Origin: Phycisphaerales bacterium
GTDB lineage: Bacteria; Planctomycetota; Phycisphaerae; Phycisphaerales; UBA1924
DNA length: 64,000 nucleotides
Reading direction: 5' to 3'
NCBI GenBank assembly: GCA_029213305.1
Contig: JARGPA010000001.1
Span: 41,969 to 105,968 of the forward strand
The position numbers were made by a program, and so were the translations under genes. The notes below the pieces were generated by a model, which was not told the DNA's origin, did no database searches, and saw nothing but the letters and a program-made list of their open reading frames with translations. Positions 52,103 through 60,919 of the stretch are shown here, piece by piece (position 1 is the stretch's first letter; every line of letters begins with the position of its first letter).

Positions 52103-52633
52103 ATGACTGATGAACAACCTGCGCCAAACAAGAGTGGCTTTTTCAATATCGGGAAGCATTGGCCATACATCATCGTTGGGATGCTCCTGTTTCATGCGAC
52201 ACTGATGATCGGGACAATCGTAGTGATTTCTGCAAGACATGATCTATTTGTCGAACCAGATTATTACGCAAAGTCCATCAAATGGGATGAGCAAAAAGCG
52301 AAGTTGGAAACACCCGCGCGTCTTGGATGGAATATCAATCTCGAAGCCGATCAAAGCAATGCTCAGAATGATGGAGAAGACTCTGCGTTACCAACAATGA
52401 GAGTCACACTCAAAGATCAGAATGGGGACTCAATTGATCGAGCACTCGTTGAAGTCGTGAGTTTTCATCCTGCGCATGCAAACAATCGGATTGAGTCGGT
52501 ATTGATTGATAACGACAATGGAGTTTATGAGAAACAACTCGCAATGATTCAACCTGGATTCTGGAAAGTAAATCTTACTATTCGATATCAAGGAGCAGAA
52601 GCCTTTGTAAATCGTGAGATTGAAATTCGATAA
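52103..52633 (+). CDS. ccoH: FixH/CcoH-like assembly protein
   Basis: 176 residues: a membrane helix (WPYIIVGMLLFHATLMIGTIVVIS), then VEPDYYAKSIKWDEQKAKLETPARLGW, the FixH signature, and a C-terminal Ig-like part in which most of the remaining protein forms beta strands (RVTLKDQNGDSIDRALVEVV). FixH is thought to help assemble the cbb3 oxidase with FixI and FixS, possibly in copper delivery. It starts 18 bases after ccoG. Confidence 0.85.
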   Translation: MTDEQPAPNKSGFFNIGKHWPYIIVGMLLFHATLMIGTIVVISARHDLFVEPDYYAKSIKWDEQKAKLETPARLGWNINLEADQSNAQNDGEDSALPTMRVTLKDQNGDSIDRALVEVVSFHPAHANNRIESVLIDNDNGVYEKQLAMIQPGFWKVNLTIRYQGAEAFVNREIEIR

Positions 52634-52679
52634 AGTATATTTTGAACAAAATTTCAATGCAAATCATCTATGAACTCAA

Positions 52680-53531
52680 ATGAACACGCTTACTGATTCA
52701 AATATTCAGAACATGCTCCCGCTGATCATCGCGGTGTTGTCTGCGTCAGTACTCGGGAGTCTTCATTGCGCAGGTATGTGTGGCGGATTAATGTTCTTTG
52801 CGCTTGGGTCAGATGAAGATCGGACAAAAAGTGCAAGGTTCAGACTCCAGTGCGCCTATCACGGCGGCCGACTCATTACCTATACCATGCTCGGAGTGAT
52901 TGCAGGATTGATCGGACAAGCAGTAGATTTCAGCGGGGGATTTGTCGGCGTGCAAAGAGCTGCTGCGATCTTGGCAGGTGTAATGATGATTTTATTCGGG
53001 CTTATGACACTTGCTCGTGTTAAGGGGATCAAGATCAAACATGTTGGAGTCCCTGCGCCGATGAGAAAGCTTGTCGAACGAGGACAACGAGCAGCCTTTG
53101 GTCTCACACCGTTCAAAAGGGCAGCAACAATCGGGTTGTTGACAACGCTCCTCCCTTGTGGCTGGCTCTACGCGTTCGCATTTGTCGCAGCAGGAACAGC
53201 TCATCCGATCTGGGGTGGAATCACAATGGCTGTTTTCTGGGTAGGAACTCTTCCAGTAATGGTGTCCCTCGGCGCTGGGATTCAGTTTTTAACTGGTCCT
53301 TTGCATGCGCGACTCCCGATTATCACAGCGCTTGCAGTCGTTGTAGTTGGGGTGATGACAGCGATGGGGCGTCTGCAAGCGCCTGCGATGACCCGTGAGG
53401 CGCTCGGGATCACTGAGACAACAAACGCCGTCCCAACCGCTGGTGATGTAACTTGCCCGCTCTGTGAAACTGAAGAGGAAACACTCTTAGATTCAACAAC
53501 TCCAGATTCGAGCGTTGGGGAAGGCGGCTGA
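52680..53531 (+). CDS. TauE/SafE-like membrane protein in the cbb3 operon
   Basis: 283 residues, six or more helices, first at SASVLGSLHCAGMCGGLMFFA and another at LLTTLLPCGWLYAFAFVAAGT. Both carry Cys residues (CAGMCGG; PCGW) conserved in a subgroup often placed between fixH and fixI and annotated sulfite exporter/DsbD-like. The function in the oxidase operon is not settled; thiol or copper handling is a possible inference. An extra C-terminal tail has TCPLCETEEE. It ends 1-2 bases before the likely ccoI start. Confidence 0.8.
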   Translation: MNTLTDSNIQNMLPLIIAVLSASVLGSLHCAGMCGGLMFFALGSDEDRTKSARFRLQCAYHGGRLITYTMLGVIAGLIGQAVDFSGGFVGVQRAAAILAGVMMILFGLMTLARVKGIKIKHVGVPAPMRKLVERGQRAAFGLTPFKRAATIGLLTTLLPCGWLYAFAFVAAGTAHPIWGGITMAVFWVGTLPVMVSLGAGIQFLTGPLHARLPIITALAVVVVGVMTAMGRLQAPAMTREALGITETTNAVPTAGDVTCPLCETEEETLLDSTTPDSSVGEGG

Positions 53532-53532
53532 G

Positions 53533-56001
53533 GTGCAAAGCGCCTCTGTGGTCCATATCGTTGAGGGTATGTCTGAAGAAGCTGTATTCTGTGATCATTG
53601 CAATCTCCCAGTCCCCTCTGGGCTGATCGAGGTAGATGCAAAGCATCAGTTCTGTTGTAATGGATGTAAATCTGTTTGGAATGTTCTTCACAGCGCCGGG
53701 CTCAACGAGTACTACCGCATTCGCGATGCAGTCGATCCTGAAGGGCAACGAGTTGCATCGAAGAATTGCAGTTACGAAGAGTTTGATGATCCTGCATTTC
53801 AGAGTGTGTGCGTTGATAATCTCCCCGGAGGACAATCCCAAGCAGATCTACTTCTGGAAGGGATGCACTGCGCCGCGTGTGTTTGGCTCATCGAGCGTCT
53901 CCCAACTGTCCTAGAGGGAGTCGTAGAGTCGAGAGCAAATATCCGAAGAAGAACTGCATGTATTCGGTATCAACCCGACAAAGTGAAGCTCTCCGATGTT
54001 GCAAAGGCACTTGATCGCCTTGGGTATGCTGCGCATCCTGCACGCGGCGCCGCTGCACGAGAAGCAAGAGCGAAAGAGGATCGAAAGTTCTTGATTCGAG
54101 TCGGAGTTGCAGGCGCAATCGCAGGGAATGTTATGTTGCTCGCGATCGGGCTCTACGGAGGCGCACTCGATGGAATTGATCCATTATGGGAAAACACATT
54201 TCGATGGTACTCGATGGGACTTGGAGTGCTCTCACTTGTTTGGCCTGGACGGGTCTTCTTCAAAGGTGCAATCGCTGCATTGCGTACGCGCGTTGCTCAT
54301 CTTGATATTCCAATCGCTTTAGCACTCGCAGTGGGTGGAATTTGGGGATCATACAATACAGTCGCTGGAAGAGGGGAGATCTATTTCGACTCGTTGTCTG
54401 TTTTGGTTTTCTTACTCCTCGTTGGAAGATGGGTGCAACATCGCCAACAGCGCTCAGCGTCCGATCAAGTTGAGCTCATGCTCACACTCACTCCCAGTAG
54501 TGCGATGAAGATCAACGAGGATGGATCCACTGTCCGAGTCCCGATAGAAGCAATCGAACTCGATATGTTGGTTATGGTAGAAGCGGGAGGATCAATCCCC
54601 GCCGACGGCGTCATTGAATCGGGCTCTTCAAATCTTGATACATCGTTCCTGACTGGCGAATCGCGTCCAATGCCTGTGCATGCGAACGACTTTGTCGTTG
54701 CAGGGGCAACAAATCTAACTTCGCCAATTCAACTACGAGTGAAAGCGATCGGAGATTCAACCCGAGTCGGCAAGTTGATGCATTTGGTCGCGTCAGCATC
54801 CGCGGACAAAGCGCCGATTGTACAGTTTGCGGATCGAATCGCGGCGGTTTTTGTGTTCGTCGTTATCTTGCTCGCGATGGGCACGCTTGTGTATTGGACC
54901 ATTGCTTCTGGGTTTTCCAATGGAATTGAAAATGCAACTGCTCTGTTAATAGTCACATGTCCGTGTGCGCTCGGGCTCGCAACTCCGATGTCAATGTCTA
55001 TCGCGATGGGGCGCGCCGCAAAGGCTGGGGTCCTCGTGAAATCTGCAGCTGCAATTGAGTCTCTCTCAAAGCCTGGAAAGATGATCCTCGATAAAACAGG
55101 AACCATAACCCAAGGGCTCACCCGAGTAGTGGGGGTTGCGTGTAGTCAAGAACTCATAGACAAAGCGGCCTTGCTCGAATCTCATTCGAATCATCCAGTT
55201 GCAAGAGCGATCGCAGATGCCGCGAGTAACGAAGATTCTCAAATCCCAACAGAGATCAATCAGACTACAGGTGCTGGGATCGAAGGACGAATCGTAGATG
55301 ATTATGTCCGTGTTGGTTCTCCGAGTTTCATCAATCGAACCCATCCGCTCGATCAAATCACACTTGATGCAATCAATTCGATGCAAACACAAGGACTCAG
55401 CGCTGTGGTAATTCACTCGGACGATTCTGGGTTCGGAGTCCTAGGAATCGGAGATCCGATTCGTGAAGATGCAAAAGATTCAGTACATAAACTCGCAACT
55501 GTCGGATGGGATCTTAGTTTGTGTTCAGGAGATCAGGTTGAAATCGTCAATCAGATTGCATGTGAAGTCGGGATCAATCAAGCAGCAGGCGCTGTGAGTC
55601 CCGAAGGAAAAACAGAATGGGTTCGGGAACTCCGTGATTCATCTCCACATCGGGTTGTGATGGTGGGGGACGGCGTGAACGACGCTGCGGCACTCGCGAG
55701 CGCCGATGTCGGTATCGCAGTGCATGGGGGCGCTGAAGCATCACTCGAAGCGGCAGATGTATATCTCACTCGTCAAGGGGTACGTCCGATCGTTGATCTG
55801 ATTTCTCTTTCATCGCATACCATGCGTACGATCCATATATGTCTTGTGTTTTCGATTTGCTACAACTCAATCGCGGCGATTCTCGCAATGACAGGAGTTA
55901 TCAACGCGTTGATTGCAGCTATCCTCATGCCGATTAGTTCGTTGACTGTTGTTGCACTCAGTACTCGGAAATGGAAGAGGTCATCATGTCCGTCATCCTG
56001 A
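53533..56001 (+). CDS. ccoI: Copper-type P-type ATPase CcoI (FixI)
   Basis: About 822 residues. An N-terminal metal-binding region (VFCDHCNLPVPSGLIEV...CCNGCKSVWNVL) typical of FixI comes first, then an HMA-like domain with GMHCAACVWLIERLP, eight predicted helices including the metal-site TCPCALGLATP, and cytoplasmic motifs DTSFLTGES, LDKTGTITQ, HSNHPVARA and GDGVNDAAAL. It exports or delivers copper for oxidase assembly. The frame is open from a TTG at 53515; the GTG at 53533, two bases past the previous stop and after AAGGCGG, is preferred. Confidence 0.93.
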   Translation: MQSASVVHIVEGMSEEAVFCDHCNLPVPSGLIEVDAKHQFCCNGCKSVWNVLHSAGLNEYYRIRDAVDPEGQRVASKNCSYEEFDDPAFQSVCVDNLPGGQSQADLLLEGMHCAACVWLIERLPTVLEGVVESRANIRRRTACIRYQPDKVKLSDVAKALDRLGYAAHPARGAAAREARAKEDRKFLIRVGVAGAIAGNVMLLAIGLYGGALDGIDPLWENTFRWYSMGLGVLSLVWPGRVFFKGAIAALRTRVAHLDIPIALALAVGGIWGSYNTVAGRGEIYFDSLSVLVFLLLVGRWVQHRQQRSASDQVELMLTLTPSSAMKINEDGSTVRVPIEAIELDMLVMVEAGGSIPADGVIESGSSNLDTSFLTGESRPMPVHANDFVVAGATNLTSPIQLRVKAIGDSTRVGKLMHLVASASADKAPIVQFADRIAAVFVFVVILLAMGTLVYWTIASGFSNGIENATALLIVTCPCALGLATPMSMSIAMGRAAKAGVLVKSAAAIESLSKPGKMILDKTGTITQGLTRVVGVACSQELIDKAALLESHSNHPVARAIADAASNEDSQIPTEINQTTGAGIEGRIVDDYVRVGSPSFINRTHPLDQITLDAINSMQTQGLSAVVIHSDDSGFGVLGIGDPIREDAKDSVHKLATVGWDLSLCSGDQVEIVNQIACEVGINQAAGAVSPEGKTEWVRELRDSSPHRVVMVGDGVNDAAALASADVGIAVHGGAEASLEAADVYLTRQGVRPIVDLISLSSHTMRTIHICLVFSICYNSIAAILAMTGVINALIAAILMPISSLTVVALSTRKWKRSSCPSS

Positions 56002-56201
56002 TTATGATCCCAGCAGCATTGCTCCTCGCCGGGCTCGGAGTGCTCGCGTTTATTCTCGCAGCAAAGAACGGACAGTTCGATGATCTCGATACCCCCGCAT
56101 TGCGTGCGGTATTTGACGACGATGATCTACCAAAGGGAAAACCAGAAAACTCGACGCAGGAAAACGAGTTGGACGAGTTGGACTCAGAACATGAAGACTA
56201 A
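55986..56201 (+). CDS. ccoS: cbb3 oxidase assembly protein CcoS
   Basis: 71 residues: one membrane helix (VILIMIPAALLLAGLGVLAFILAA) followed by NGQFDDLDTPALRAVFDDD, the CcoS signature, and an acidic tail. It overlaps the end of ccoI by 16 bases. The ATG at 55986, following a GAGG site, is preferred over the ATG at 55971. CcoS is needed to put haem and copper into the cbb3 oxidase in organisms where it was tested. Confidence 0.9.
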   Translation: MSVILIMIPAALLLAGLGVLAFILAAKNGQFDDLDTPALRAVFDDDDLPKGKPENSTQENELDELDSEHED

Positions 56202-56799
56202 ATACATATGGACACTTTTACCTTGCTCCATTGTCATATGGGTCAGTGGATGTAACCAAGAATCGAACGAGAATGTGGGTTTAAGCTCTGAGTGGACACG
56301 AACTTCTGTTGGATCTCTCGATGAGCAAGCAAAGCTCCAACTTGATTCTTCATTAAGTGCAAAGCAAGAACTCGAAACAACTCTCAAAGCAAACCTGCTT
56401 GCATCAATCCAGGCGGATGGACCACACGGTGCAGTAAACACTTGTTCTACGATTGCACCCCAACTTGCAAAAAGTGTAAGCGATCAGTTTGGATTGCGAA
56501 TCGGACGAACTTCTAACCGACTTCGAAACCCTTCGAATTACACACCTGTTTGGATGGAATCAGTTTCGGATCAGCAAGATGACGAGTCTGCTTGTTTTCA
56601 AAAATCAGATGGGACTCTCGCAGTTTCGTATCCGATCACGATTGCGGCGCCTTGTTTGTTGTGTCACGGGGAATCAAACAATGTGTCCAAAGAGGTTCGT
56701 ACCGTGATACAAGACCTATATCCCACAGATCAAGCACTGGGGTACAAGATCGGGGATCTGAGAGGTTGGTTCTGGGTAGAAGTTCCGCCGATTGAATGA
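56191..56799 (+). CDS. DUF3365 (Tll0287-like) haem lipoprotein
   Basis: 202 residues. The signal sequence ends in the lipobox VSGC, predicting a lipid anchor. The mature part has LLASIQADGPHGAVNTCSTIAPQLAKSV and TSNRLRNPSNYTPVWM, which match the DUF3365 PAS-like haem-binding family, and CLLCHGES, a CxxCH c-haem motif. It overlaps ccoS by 11 bases and closes the oxidase operon. A redox or gas sensing, or electron shuttling, role is inferred. No terminator with a T-run is obvious in the 78 bases before the metal ABC gene. Confidence 0.82.
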   Translation: MKTKYIWTLLPCSIVIWVSGCNQESNENVGLSSEWTRTSVGSLDEQAKLQLDSSLSAKQELETTLKANLLASIQADGPHGAVNTCSTIAPQLAKSVSDQFGLRIGRTSNRLRNPSNYTPVWMESVSDQQDDESACFQKSDGTLAVSYPITIAAPCLLCHGESNNVSKEVRTVIQDLYPTDQALGYKIGDLRGWFWVEVPPIE

Positions 56800-56876
56800 A
56801 TGGAGATTCGATTAGATTAACCATGCATTGAGATTGATTAGCTTGTTTATCCTCAATGGAATCTCAATAATCATTT

Positions 56877-57755
56877 ATGAATTCAGATCAACATCCCGCT
56901 GTCGAAATTGATCATGTATCGTATACCTATCCAGCAAGCGGATTAGATGCTCAACCAGTCTCTGCACTACAAGACATCAGTTTCAAGGTTGATGAGAAAA
57001 CAAAGCTCGGAGTCCTCGGACCCAACGGCGGCGGCAAATCAACATTGATCAAACTCATCCTTGGGATCATCGTGCCCAATCAGGGAAAAGTTAAAGTGTT
57101 CGGGTTATCTCCTACCAAAGCTCGTGCTCAAGGTTTGGTCGGATATCTCCCCCAGCGCATCGAATCAGATCTTGATTGGCCGATTAGTGTTGAGCAAGTT
57201 GTTGCGTTTGGTCGAATCTCAAAGCTCAAACCTTGGCAAAGATTGGGGAAAAATGATCTCCAATCAATACAACATGCGATGGAGCTTGTCGATGTGCTTG
57301 ATCTTGCGAATCGTCATATTGGTTCGCTCTCAGGGGGGCAGCTCCAACGAGTTATGATCGCAAGAGCTATCGCAGGGAACCCGAAACTACTTGTTCTTGA
57401 TGAACCAACAGTTGGGGTAGATATCGCAGGACAACAACGATTCGGAAAAATGATTGAAACCCTACAAAGTGAGTTGGGGTTAACAGTGATCGTTGTCACG
57501 CACGACATGCGTGCGATCGCCGCGATGGCGGACCGGATTGCTTGTTTGTCGCGGTCATTGCATTTCCATGATGCACCTCAGGGGCTTACCCCCGGGGTGC
57601 TTGCTCAAGTGTTTGCACATGATGTCGCGGGAGTCTTTGGAGATATTCATATCGACGCCCATCGGGCAGATGAGTGTGAAGACCCATCCCACACAATACG
57701 TTCAGGATGTGGGTGTGATGAACATGATTGTTCAGATCAGGGAGAAAACAAATGA
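56877..57755 (+). CDS. znuC: Zinc/manganese-type ABC transporter ATPase with a metal-binding tail
   Basis: 292 residues. Walker A GPNGGGKSTLI, signature LSGGQLQRVMIARA, Walker B LLVLDEPTVGVD, and HDMRAIAAMADR complete the ATPase. The ordering and VEQVVAFGRISK resemble ZnuC/MntB-type ATPases. The last 40 residues add IHIDAHRADE, GCGCDEHDC and other His/Cys/Asp residues not usual for an ATPase, so metal binding is likely (inference). Its stop overlaps the permease start as ATGA. No binding protein is encoded next to it. Confidence 0.88.
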   Translation: MNSDQHPAVEIDHVSYTYPASGLDAQPVSALQDISFKVDEKTKLGVLGPNGGGKSTLIKLILGIIVPNQGKVKVFGLSPTKARAQGLVGYLPQRIESDLDWPISVEQVVAFGRISKLKPWQRLGKNDLQSIQHAMELVDVLDLANRHIGSLSGGQLQRVMIARAIAGNPKLLVLDEPTVGVDIAGQQRFGKMIETLQSELGLTVIVVTHDMRAIAAMADRIACLSRSLHFHDAPQGLTPGVLAQVFAHDVAGVFGDIHIDAHRADECEDPSHTIRSGCGCDEHDCSDQGENK

Positions 57756-58657
57756 ACACACTTGCTCTTCTTCAATCCGATGTCTCATCACCTTCTGTTG
57801 CACCAGTAATCTTCGCCGCGATCACGATCGCGATCCTTGGAGGCGCGCTGAGTGTATTTGTTGTCCTTAAACGATTAGCATTCATCGGCCAAGGTGTCTC
57901 TCATGCAGCATTCGGAGGCGTAGGGATTGCACTTGTACTCGGGGTTCATGGTGCAACAACGATGGGCGCGATAGGACAACTTGCGATTGTCATCGCGTTT
58001 AGTATTCTCGCGGCGCTCTGGATTTCAGCACTCACACGGATCAGTAAGGGACGGACTGATACTGCGATTGGGGTGGTATTATCTGCATCGATGGCGCTTG
58101 GGTTTGTACTATTTACCGTCTCTGAAGGCGGACACGAGCACGATGATCACGGCCATGCGATTGAGGCGCATCAGGATGAGCACCATATTATCGAGGAAAT
58201 CCTCTTTGGAAACATCCTCGATACCGATTGGACCAAAGCTGGAATTTCCATTGGATTCTCATTAATTGTTCTGATGATTACATGGTTCATGCGCCGTCGT
58301 TTCATCTTCTGGGCTTTTGATGAGCCAGTCTGTGATGCTTACGGAATCAACTCAAAGCGAACAACTGACATATTCTTGGTTCTACTTGCGTTATCTGTCG
58401 TGATGGCGATGCAGATCACAGGGGTAGTGCTCGCGGCAGCGATACTCGTACTACCAGGTGCTGCAGCGCTCAACATCAGCAATCGACTCTCGAATGTGTT
58501 TGGATACTCAATCTTGATCGCAGTAATTGGAGCAGCAATCGGGATGTTGATCGGGTTTCAAGCAGATTACCCGATCGGCCCTGCAATTGTTCTCACGCAG
58601 AGTGCACTCTATGTTGTGACGCTACTGATGAATAAGGCAATGAGTCGGCTACGATAG
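57752..58657 (+). CDS. znuB: Zinc/manganese-type ABC transporter permease with a His-rich loop
   Basis: About 301 residues, eight or so helices of the ABC-3 family: VAPVIFAAITIAILGGALSVFVVLKRLAFIGQGVSHAAFGGVGIALVLG and FVLFTVSEGG before the loop. At residues 125-150 lies a cytoplasmic or external loop with GGHEHDDHGHAIEAHQDEHH, i.e. seven His among 20 residues. The ATG at 57752 is within the znuC stop. His loops of this sort bind zinc or nickel in other transporters. DAYGINSKRTTDIFLV and GVVLAAAILVLPGAAAL are family text. Specificity for zinc is an inference from the loop and the ATPase. Confidence 0.9.
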   Translation: MNTLALLQSDVSSPSVAPVIFAAITIAILGGALSVFVVLKRLAFIGQGVSHAAFGGVGIALVLGVHGATTMGAIGQLAIVIAFSILAALWISALTRISKGRTDTAIGVVLSASMALGFVLFTVSEGGHEHDDHGHAIEAHQDEHHIIEEILFGNILDTDWTKAGISIGFSLIVLMITWFMRRRFIFWAFDEPVCDAYGINSKRTTDIFLVLLALSVVMAMQITGVVLAAAILVLPGAAALNISNRLSNVFGYSILIAVIGAAIGMLIGFQADYPIGPAIVLTQSALYVVTLLMNKAMSRLR

Positions 58658-58701
58658 GTTGAGAGTCAACTAGAGATGTAATTCATCATATGGAGTTAAC
58701 G

Positions 58702-58887
58702 ATGAAAGCTGAAACAATCCTTGCTGAGTTTAACACGATCCGCAAAGACCTCGAAGAGGATAAATCGGATCTCGAATGGCTCACTCTTCATCATGCGTTT
58801 TGCTTTATCTCGTACAACATGGGTGATTTTCAGAAGTACCTAGATGATCAACAAGCACGCGGCGCATTCGAAGAATACGACGGTTGA
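58702..58887 (+). CDS. Small acidic protein, unknown
   Basis: 61 residues (65 if the ATG at 58690 is used). The GGAG within the 58690 region lies at the right distance from the ATG at 58702, which I prefer. Text includes FNTIRKDLEEDKSDLEWLTLHHAFCFISYNMGDFQKYL, with no membrane helix or known motif. It ends one base before the opposite gene's stop (58888). It is co-directional with znuB, but 44 bases apart, so operon membership is uncertain. Confidence 0.55.
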   Translation: MKAETILAEFNTIRKDLEEDKSDLEWLTLHHAFCFISYNMGDFQKYLDDQQARGAFEEYDG

Positions 58888-60753
58888 TTAACGATCACTC
58901 GCAGGCATATCGATCATATCCCGGAGCCTCTTCGCGTCTTGATCTCGATTATGATGTTCCATCTCAAGTACGAGCAATCGGTTGATCTGATAAAAGTTTG
59001 ATTGTTTCGCAAAGTTGGTGCCCATATCTTGAGGCCGAAGCACTTTTCTAGCAGTGTCTTCAAGCAACTTGAGATATGCGCTACGCTTATCATTTTTGAT
59101 GAGCAGATTCCCAAGTGATTGGATCGCGAGAACACTCATCGGACCCTCATTGAGAAACTTATCGAGGACATCCTGATACGCAATCCACGCATATTCTGGG
59201 TTGTCGTTATTGTCCCAGAGTTTTCCTTGTTCAAATCGAACCGCGGCGGCAAGATCCGGACGGGTTCTAAACTGACCGAATGCCCATTCCCACATTTTGT
59301 GTTGTCGATCTGCGTCATCGATCGTTGAGATAAGATCAGAAAGGAAATCAAATGAGAAATCCTGGTGCGTTTTTCCAGCAAGCTGTAACGCGGCGCGTGA
59401 CCAGACATCGAGATTCTTTTCGTCCATATCTCCAGATTTGGCAATGGTTGTCACCATGTCCCACGCGCGAGGAACACCGGCGCAACTGCTGAGCGTTTTT
59501 TGAAGTAACGCTAATCGATCATTGACAGAACTTGTTCTTGCTTTTCGCTCATTTCCCTTTGTATCAAGTTCCATTTGCTCAACTTCTCTCCAATATCCCT
59601 CATTCATCCGATGTACGATTTTTTGAGCAGCCATCGCGTGATGCACCTTGTTCAGGGTCGATCGTGCTGCTTCTCCAAGGATCCCTACTCGTCCATCACT
59701 GATGTATTCACCTGTTTGAGGATTGAGTAAGTTGCCTCTGAGTTTTTGATACTCAGGGTATCGTCCCGCATCGAAGTTCCACTCTGCTCGTCGTCCTCGA
59801 ACTTCGAGATAACCAACCCACGCGTGCGATACATCCGCGCCTCGAGCAAATACATATCCAGATGGAATTCCACATGCTTTAGCAACACTCATTGCAAAGT
59901 ATGCTTGGTCGGCGCAAACGCCGCCGTGCTTTTTAATAGACTCCAAGCAGTAGTTCCCTGCCGTAGTTACTTTCTTTGGTTTTCCTTGCGTGAAATGTTC
60001 ATTGTCATAGACAATTTCAAAGAACCTTTGGTCAATCCCAGGACTTGTTCCATAAGACTTAATTGCCCATTCCAGTTGATCGATGTCCTCAGAAATATCA
60101 ACGACATACACCAAATCAATCGCAGGCAACCGGTCAGGTTTGATAAACATTGATCGAGCATTGTCGACATAAAACTCAAAGATTTCAAGGGCGCTTGCAC
60201 CCGAGGGAGAGTTTTCATTCACTCGCACACTGTAACGAGTTCCTTCAGGCAGATCGTGCACTACGCAGATTGCTGCGGCAAGCGCCGGGTATTTTTCAAC
60301 TTGATCTGGATGGTTATCCATCAACTCAGTTGCGACACGGATGACTTCCCTTGGAGAGTCTTTCTCAGAGACGAGCAATCCTAACTCGGTCATAAAGCTG
60401 GGTGCATTTACAAACAACTCAACAGCCGTCACTGGGTCTGCGGTCTTTGAAACTCTGATCAATGTAAGGATTTGATAGACAGATTCTGCACGCACCATTG
60501 CATCGAACTGTCTGGCGCTCGCATGTCCAGAGACATAATCGCTTAATCTGCGAACATCGTCCATTGCTTGTTTGAGCGTTTTTTCGTCCACGATTGAAGC
60601 AAGTAGTGCATCTGTCTGATCAATCGTGTCCTGTGTAAACTGATCAACTCGTGTTTGTCGTTGCGCATGAGCAGTAGGGCATGCAATGCAAAGCAATAGC
60701 ACTGAAATGATTGTGCTCAAGAACATGGGACGAAATGATTGAGTATTGGTCAT
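58888..60753 (-). CDS. Exported transglutaminase-like protein
   Basis: 621 residues. A signal peptide (ISVLLLCIACPTAHA) precedes an alpha-helical N-terminal region (VDQFTQDTIDQTDALLASI). A transglutaminase-like core lies around residues 275-330: HGGVCADQAYFAMSVAKACGIPSGYVFARGADVSHAWVGYLEV with the Cys, His and a Trp ahead of an acidic residue, the papain-like triad pattern. A helical C-terminal half resembles TPR-type solenoid text (SVLAIQSLGNLLIKNDKRSAYLKLLEDTARK). Substrate unknown; a peptidase or cross-linking role in the periplasm is inferred. It shares its 3' end with the small 61-residue gene. Confidence 0.72.
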   Translation of the reverse strand: MTNTQSFRPMFLSTIISVLLLCIACPTAHAQRQTRVDQFTQDTIDQTDALLASIVDEKTLKQAMDDVRRLSDYVSGHASARQFDAMVRAESVYQILTLIRVSKTADPVTAVELFVNAPSFMTELGLLVSEKDSPREVIRVATELMDNHPDQVEKYPALAAAICVVHDLPEGTRYSVRVNENSPSGASALEIFEFYVDNARSMFIKPDRLPAIDLVYVVDISEDIDQLEWAIKSYGTSPGIDQRFFEIVYDNEHFTQGKPKKVTTAGNYCLESIKKHGGVCADQAYFAMSVAKACGIPSGYVFARGADVSHAWVGYLEVRGRRAEWNFDAGRYPEYQKLRGNLLNPQTGEYISDGRVGILGEAARSTLNKVHHAMAAQKIVHRMNEGYWREVEQMELDTKGNERKARTSSVNDRLALLQKTLSSCAGVPRAWDMVTTIAKSGDMDEKNLDVWSRAALQLAGKTHQDFSFDFLSDLISTIDDADRQHKMWEWAFGQFRTRPDLAAAVRFEQGKLWDNNDNPEYAWIAYQDVLDKFLNEGPMSVLAIQSLGNLLIKNDKRSAYLKLLEDTARKVLRPQDMGTNFAKQSNFYQINRLLVLEMEHHNRDQDAKRLRDMIDMPASDR

Positions 60754-60852
60754 ATAAACTCCGCGGGATCTACAGATTCTGATTGATCAATGATTGTGAT
60801 ATCTTATCCGCTCTTTGGGATGATGAGTTGCATGGAATAAACCCTCGTATTG

Positions 60853-60885
60853 AAAAACCGGCCTCGGAATACTCCGAGGCCGGTT
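60853..60885 (-). terminator. Terminator after hppA
   Basis: A 13-bp stem AACCGGCCTCGGA, loop ATAC, TCCGAGGCCGGTT (60856-60885) with five A's on its left side (60853-60857). Read on the minus strand this is a strong hairpin followed by T5, 35 bases after the hppA stop. Confidence 0.85.
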
Positions 60886-60919
60886 CAATATGTGAGAAGA
60901 TAGATTAATCAGCAATCAA

